Below are positions 6,234-8,093 of a stretch of 8,093 nt of DNA, in pieces. The stretch is from NCBI GenBank assembly GCA_012027055.1, contig VEPF01000047.1:1512-9604 (forward strand). Reading direction: 5' to 3'. Every line of letters begins with the position of its first letter. The first letter of the stretch is position 1. The notes under the pieces are model-generated. The model was not told the DNA's origin. It searched no databases and was given only the letters and a program-made list of their open reading frames with translations. A program made the translations under genes and the position numbers. The stretch comes from Gemmatimonadota bacterium (GTDB lineage Bacteria; Gemmatimonadota; Gemmatimonadetes; Longimicrobiales; RSA9).

Positions 6234-6269
6234 TGCGGCGGCGGACCGCCGGAGCAGCCCGCCGCCGCA
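6234..6269. terminator. Perfect 11-bp inverted repeat between pepD and the downstream gene
   Basis: TGCGGCGGCGG (6234-6244) and CCGCCGCCGCA (6259-6269) are exact reverse complements with a 14-base loop that itself contains CCGCCGG. The hairpin begins 58 bases after the pepD stop codon and ends 19 bases before the start codon of the next gene, just outside its ribosome site. No T-run follows, so it may be a GC-type terminator, a processing or stability hairpin, or an attenuator acting on the small downstream gene. The roles are inferred. Confidence 0.5.
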
Positions 6270-6327
6270 ACGTGGCCCGGATCCCGGTGCCCCGGCAAGG
6301 GGCAGGAGTCGCGGACCTGTCCCTGCC

Positions 6328-7782
6328 TCAGTCGACGGTCTTGAGGATCTCCAGCAGGAGGTCCCAGAACTTCGGCACCGTGTCCAGGTGGATCTTCTCG
6401 TCGGGCGAATGCACGCCCTCGAGGGTCGGGCCGAAGGACACCATGTCCATCCCCGGGTAGCGCTCGCCGATGATGCCGCACTCGAGCCCGGCGTGGATGG
6501 CCTTCACCGCCGGGTCCTTGCCGTACAACGACCTGTAGGTCTGCTGCGCGATCCTGAGGATCGGGGAGTTCAGGTCGGGCTTCCAGCCGGGATATCCCGC
6601 GGAGGTTTCGGCGGCGGCCCCACCCAGCGTGCAGACCGCGCGCACGCTCTGGCACGCCTCATCCAGCTCGGACGTGACCGAACTGCGCTGGCTGCTGATC
6701 AGCTCGATGCCCCGCCGGGTGGTGTGCACCGCGGCGACGTTGGTCGACGTCTCCACGAGGCCGGGGATATCGGCGCTCATCTTGCGCACGCCATGCGGCA
6801 TGGCGGCGATGGTCAGGCACACCTTCTTCTGCAACGCACGCTTCAGCACGTTGCCCTTCCGCCCGCCCTGCTTCTCGAGCACGACGGTGAGGCCGGGATC
6901 CACGCTGGCCAGCTCCGCTTTTGCCGTCTCCTGGAATGCGGCCACCGCCGCGACCGCGGCATCCCACTGCTTCACGGGCACGTAGATGACGGCCTCGGAC
7001 TCGCGCGGGATCGCGTTGTGCTTGTCGCCGCCCTCCAGGGCTGCCAGACGCCCGCCCAGCTCGGCGACTGCCAGCACCGCGCGGTTGCCGATCTTCACCG
7101 CGTTGCCGCGGCCCTTGTCGATCTCGAGCCCGGAGTGCCCGCCCCTGAGGCCGGTCACCCGGAGCAGGCCCCGGACGGTCCCCGCCGGTGCGGCCTCGGT
7201 GGCCAGCGCCCAGGTGGCGATGGTGTTGCGCCCGCCCGAGCAGCCCACGTAAAGCGCGCCCTCCTCCTCCGAGTCGAGGTTCATGAGAGTGCGGCTCTCG
7301 ACGAATCCCGGCTCGAGGGCGGCGGCGCCGGTGAGGCCGGTCTCCTCGTCGATGGTGAAGAGGAACTCGAGCGGCCCATGCACCAGGGATTTGTCCGCCA
7401 TGATGGCCAGGCCCGCGGCCACGGCGATGCCGTTGTCGGCGCCCAGCGTGGTACCGTTGGCCATCAGCATGTTGCCCTTCCGCACCAGCTCGATGGGGTC
7501 CTTCGAGAAGTCGTGCACCTTGTCCTTGTTCTTCTCGCAGACCATGTCCAGGTGCCCCTGGAGGGCCACGCTCCGGACTCCTTCCCGGCCGGGCGACGCC
7601 GGCTTCCTCACGACCACGTTGCCGAGCTTGTCGGCCTGCGCTTCCAGCCCGAGCTGCCGGGCGGTGTCGAGCACGTACTTCGTGATCTTCTCCTCGTGCT
7701 TCGAGCAGCGGGGAACGGTCGCAATCTCCGCGAAGTACTTCCAGATCAGCTCGGGCTTCAACCCTGCAATCGCTTCACTCAT
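6328..7782 (-). CDS. pepD: Aminoacyl-histidine dipeptidase (Xaa-His dipeptidase, M20 family)
   Basis: A cytoplasmic zinc metallopeptidase of 484 residues (E. coli PepD is 485) that cleaves Xaa-His dipeptides such as carnosine and a range of other unblocked dipeptides. All metal and catalytic positions of the M20 dipeptidase fold are visible: H77 and D79 in LQGHLDM, D116 in GADNG, E146 and E147 in DEETG, D170 in NLDSEE, and H458 in GVHSPDEK near the C-terminus. The spacing matches the characterised Vibrio PepD residues (His80, Asp82, Asp119, Glu149, Glu150, Asp173, His461) with a constant shift of three. The catalytic domain is interrupted by the lid/dimerisation-type insertion (about 187-400). 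The start ATG overlaps the upstream PqqD-like stop codon (ATGA), and AGGAG lies seven bases before it, so it is probably translationally coupled to that gene. No defect is seen. Confidence 0.96.
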   Translation of the reverse strand: MSEAIAGLKPELIWKYFAEIATVPRCSKHEEKITKYVLDTARQLGLEAQADKLGNVVVRKPASPGREGVRSVALQGHLDMVCEKNKDKVHDFSKDPIELVRKGNMLMANGTTLGADNGIAVAAGLAIMADKSLVHGPLEFLFTIDEETGLTGAAALEPGFVESRTLMNLDSEEEGALYVGCSGGRNTIATWALATEAAPAGTVRGLLRVTGLRGGHSGLEIDKGRGNAVKIGNRAVLAVAELGGRLAALEGGDKHNAIPRESEAVIYVPVKQWDAAVAAVAAFQETAKAELASVDPGLTVVLEKQGGRKGNVLKRALQKKVCLTIAAMPHGVRKMSADIPGLVETSTNVAAVHTTRRGIELISSQRSSVTSELDEACQSVRAVCTLGGAAAETSAGYPGWKPDLNSPILRIAQQTYRSLYGKDPAVKAIHAGLECGIIGERYPGMDMVSFGPTLEGVHSPDEKIHLDTVPKFWDLLLEILKTVD

Positions 7783-8093
7783 GGTTCATCTCCTGGATGG
7801 TCGAACGTCAGCAGCTGGTCCCTGACCAGCCGCTTCACGAACCGGGCGACGCGCGCGCGGACTTCGGCCGGATCGCCGCCCAGGCGCCCGTGGAGCCGGT
7901 CCGCGATCTCGAGCACGGTGCTCCGCCCGTCGCATTGCTCCCACACGAAACTACCCTCGTCATCCAGCTTCACCCGGAAATCCGGCCGGGTGAGCAACGG
8001 CCGGACCCAACTCAGCCACCGGCCCCGGAACTTGGGCACCAGGACGACCGTGCGGCCGTCCCGGATCTCGGAACCGAAGACCCGGGTCGGCCG
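7779..8093 (-). CDS. PqqD-like protein, 5' end beyond the window edge
   Basis: The reading frame stays open to the right edge, giving 104 visible residues and no true start; a GTG at 8037-8039 exists, but the reading upstream of it (…VFGSEIRDGRTVVLV) continues family-like sequence, so it is probably internal. The core resembles PqqD (winged-helix, RiPP-recognition fold): FRVKLDDEGSFVWEQCDG (39-56), then TVLEIADRL (59-67) and a helical tail with RVARFVKRLVRDQLL (81-95). PqqD presents precursor peptides to radical-SAM enzymes, but many PqqD-like proteins stand alone with unknown roles. Its TGA overlaps the ATG of pepD by the ATGA arrangement, implying one operon and linked translation. No precursor peptide or radical-SAM gene is within view. 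The family is likely; the role is unknown. Confidence 0.82.
   Translation of the reverse strand, partial: RPTRVFGSEIRDGRTVVLVPKFRGRWLSWVRPLLTRPDFRVKLDDEGSFVWEQCDGRSTVLEIADRLHGRLGGDPAEVRARVARFVKRLVRDQLLTFDHPGDEP

Noticed and set aside
6328..6655. N-terminal extension of the 95-residue gene upstream of 6214
   Set aside because: The upstream part overlaps the end of pepD in another frame, is arginine-rich shadow, and the ribosome site and MSRAFVKED start support 6214.
1..8093. CRISPR array, insertion sequence, integrase, tRNA or toxin-antitoxin pair
   Set aside because: No regularly spaced direct repeats, terminal inverted repeats with a transposase, cloverleaf-like sequence or paired small genes were seen on either strand.

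Overview
The window is uniformly very GC-rich, densely coding DNA with clear Shine-Dalgarno sites. It looks chromosomal, with no mobile element, CRISPR array, tRNA or rRNA that I can see. Seven protein genes are present, one of them cut by the right edge. A Sec-exported tricorn-type protease and a rhodanese lipoprotein with a lipobox point to a Gram-negative (diderm) bacterium. The gene set and protein style (PqqD-type protein coupled to a PepD dipeptidase, a small protein starting MSRAFVKED, exported tricorn) suggest Gemmatimonadota or a similar GC-rich environmental phylum. That placement is inference from memory, not a search result.

Layout, left to right: (1) a BaiN/YhiN-family FAD flavoprotein on the minus strand (30-1250, GTG start); (2) a divergent promoter region of 207 bases with three small dyads, the largest a perfect 20-bp palindrome; (3) an exported tricorn-like S41 protease on the plus strand (1458-4745); (4) a 98-base convergent spacer holding G-quadruplex-capable repeats on both strands plus a tight hairpin; (5) a rhodanese-domain lipoprotein on the minus strand (4844-5341); (6) a 110-base divergent spacer with a run of eight G; (7) an unrecognised four-helix membrane protein on the plus strand (5452-5919); (8) a 95-residue soluble protein on the minus strand (5927-6214); (9) a 113-base spacer with a perfect 11-bp-stem inverted repeat; (10) pepD, an aminoacyl-histidine dipeptidase, on the minus strand (6328-7782); (11) a PqqD-like protein overlapping pepD by ATGA and running off the right edge.

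The rightmost genes (PqqD-like, pepD, perhaps the 95-residue gene) form one leftward transcription unit. Two peptidases, one exported and one cytoplasmic, give the region a loose peptide-degradation theme, but they lie in separate transcription units and no joint pathway is shown. I do not see a convincing new multi-gene system. The items most worth following are the PqqD-pepD coupling, the MSRAFVKED protein, the paired G4 element between convergent genes, and the palindrome-rich promoter of the tricorn gene.
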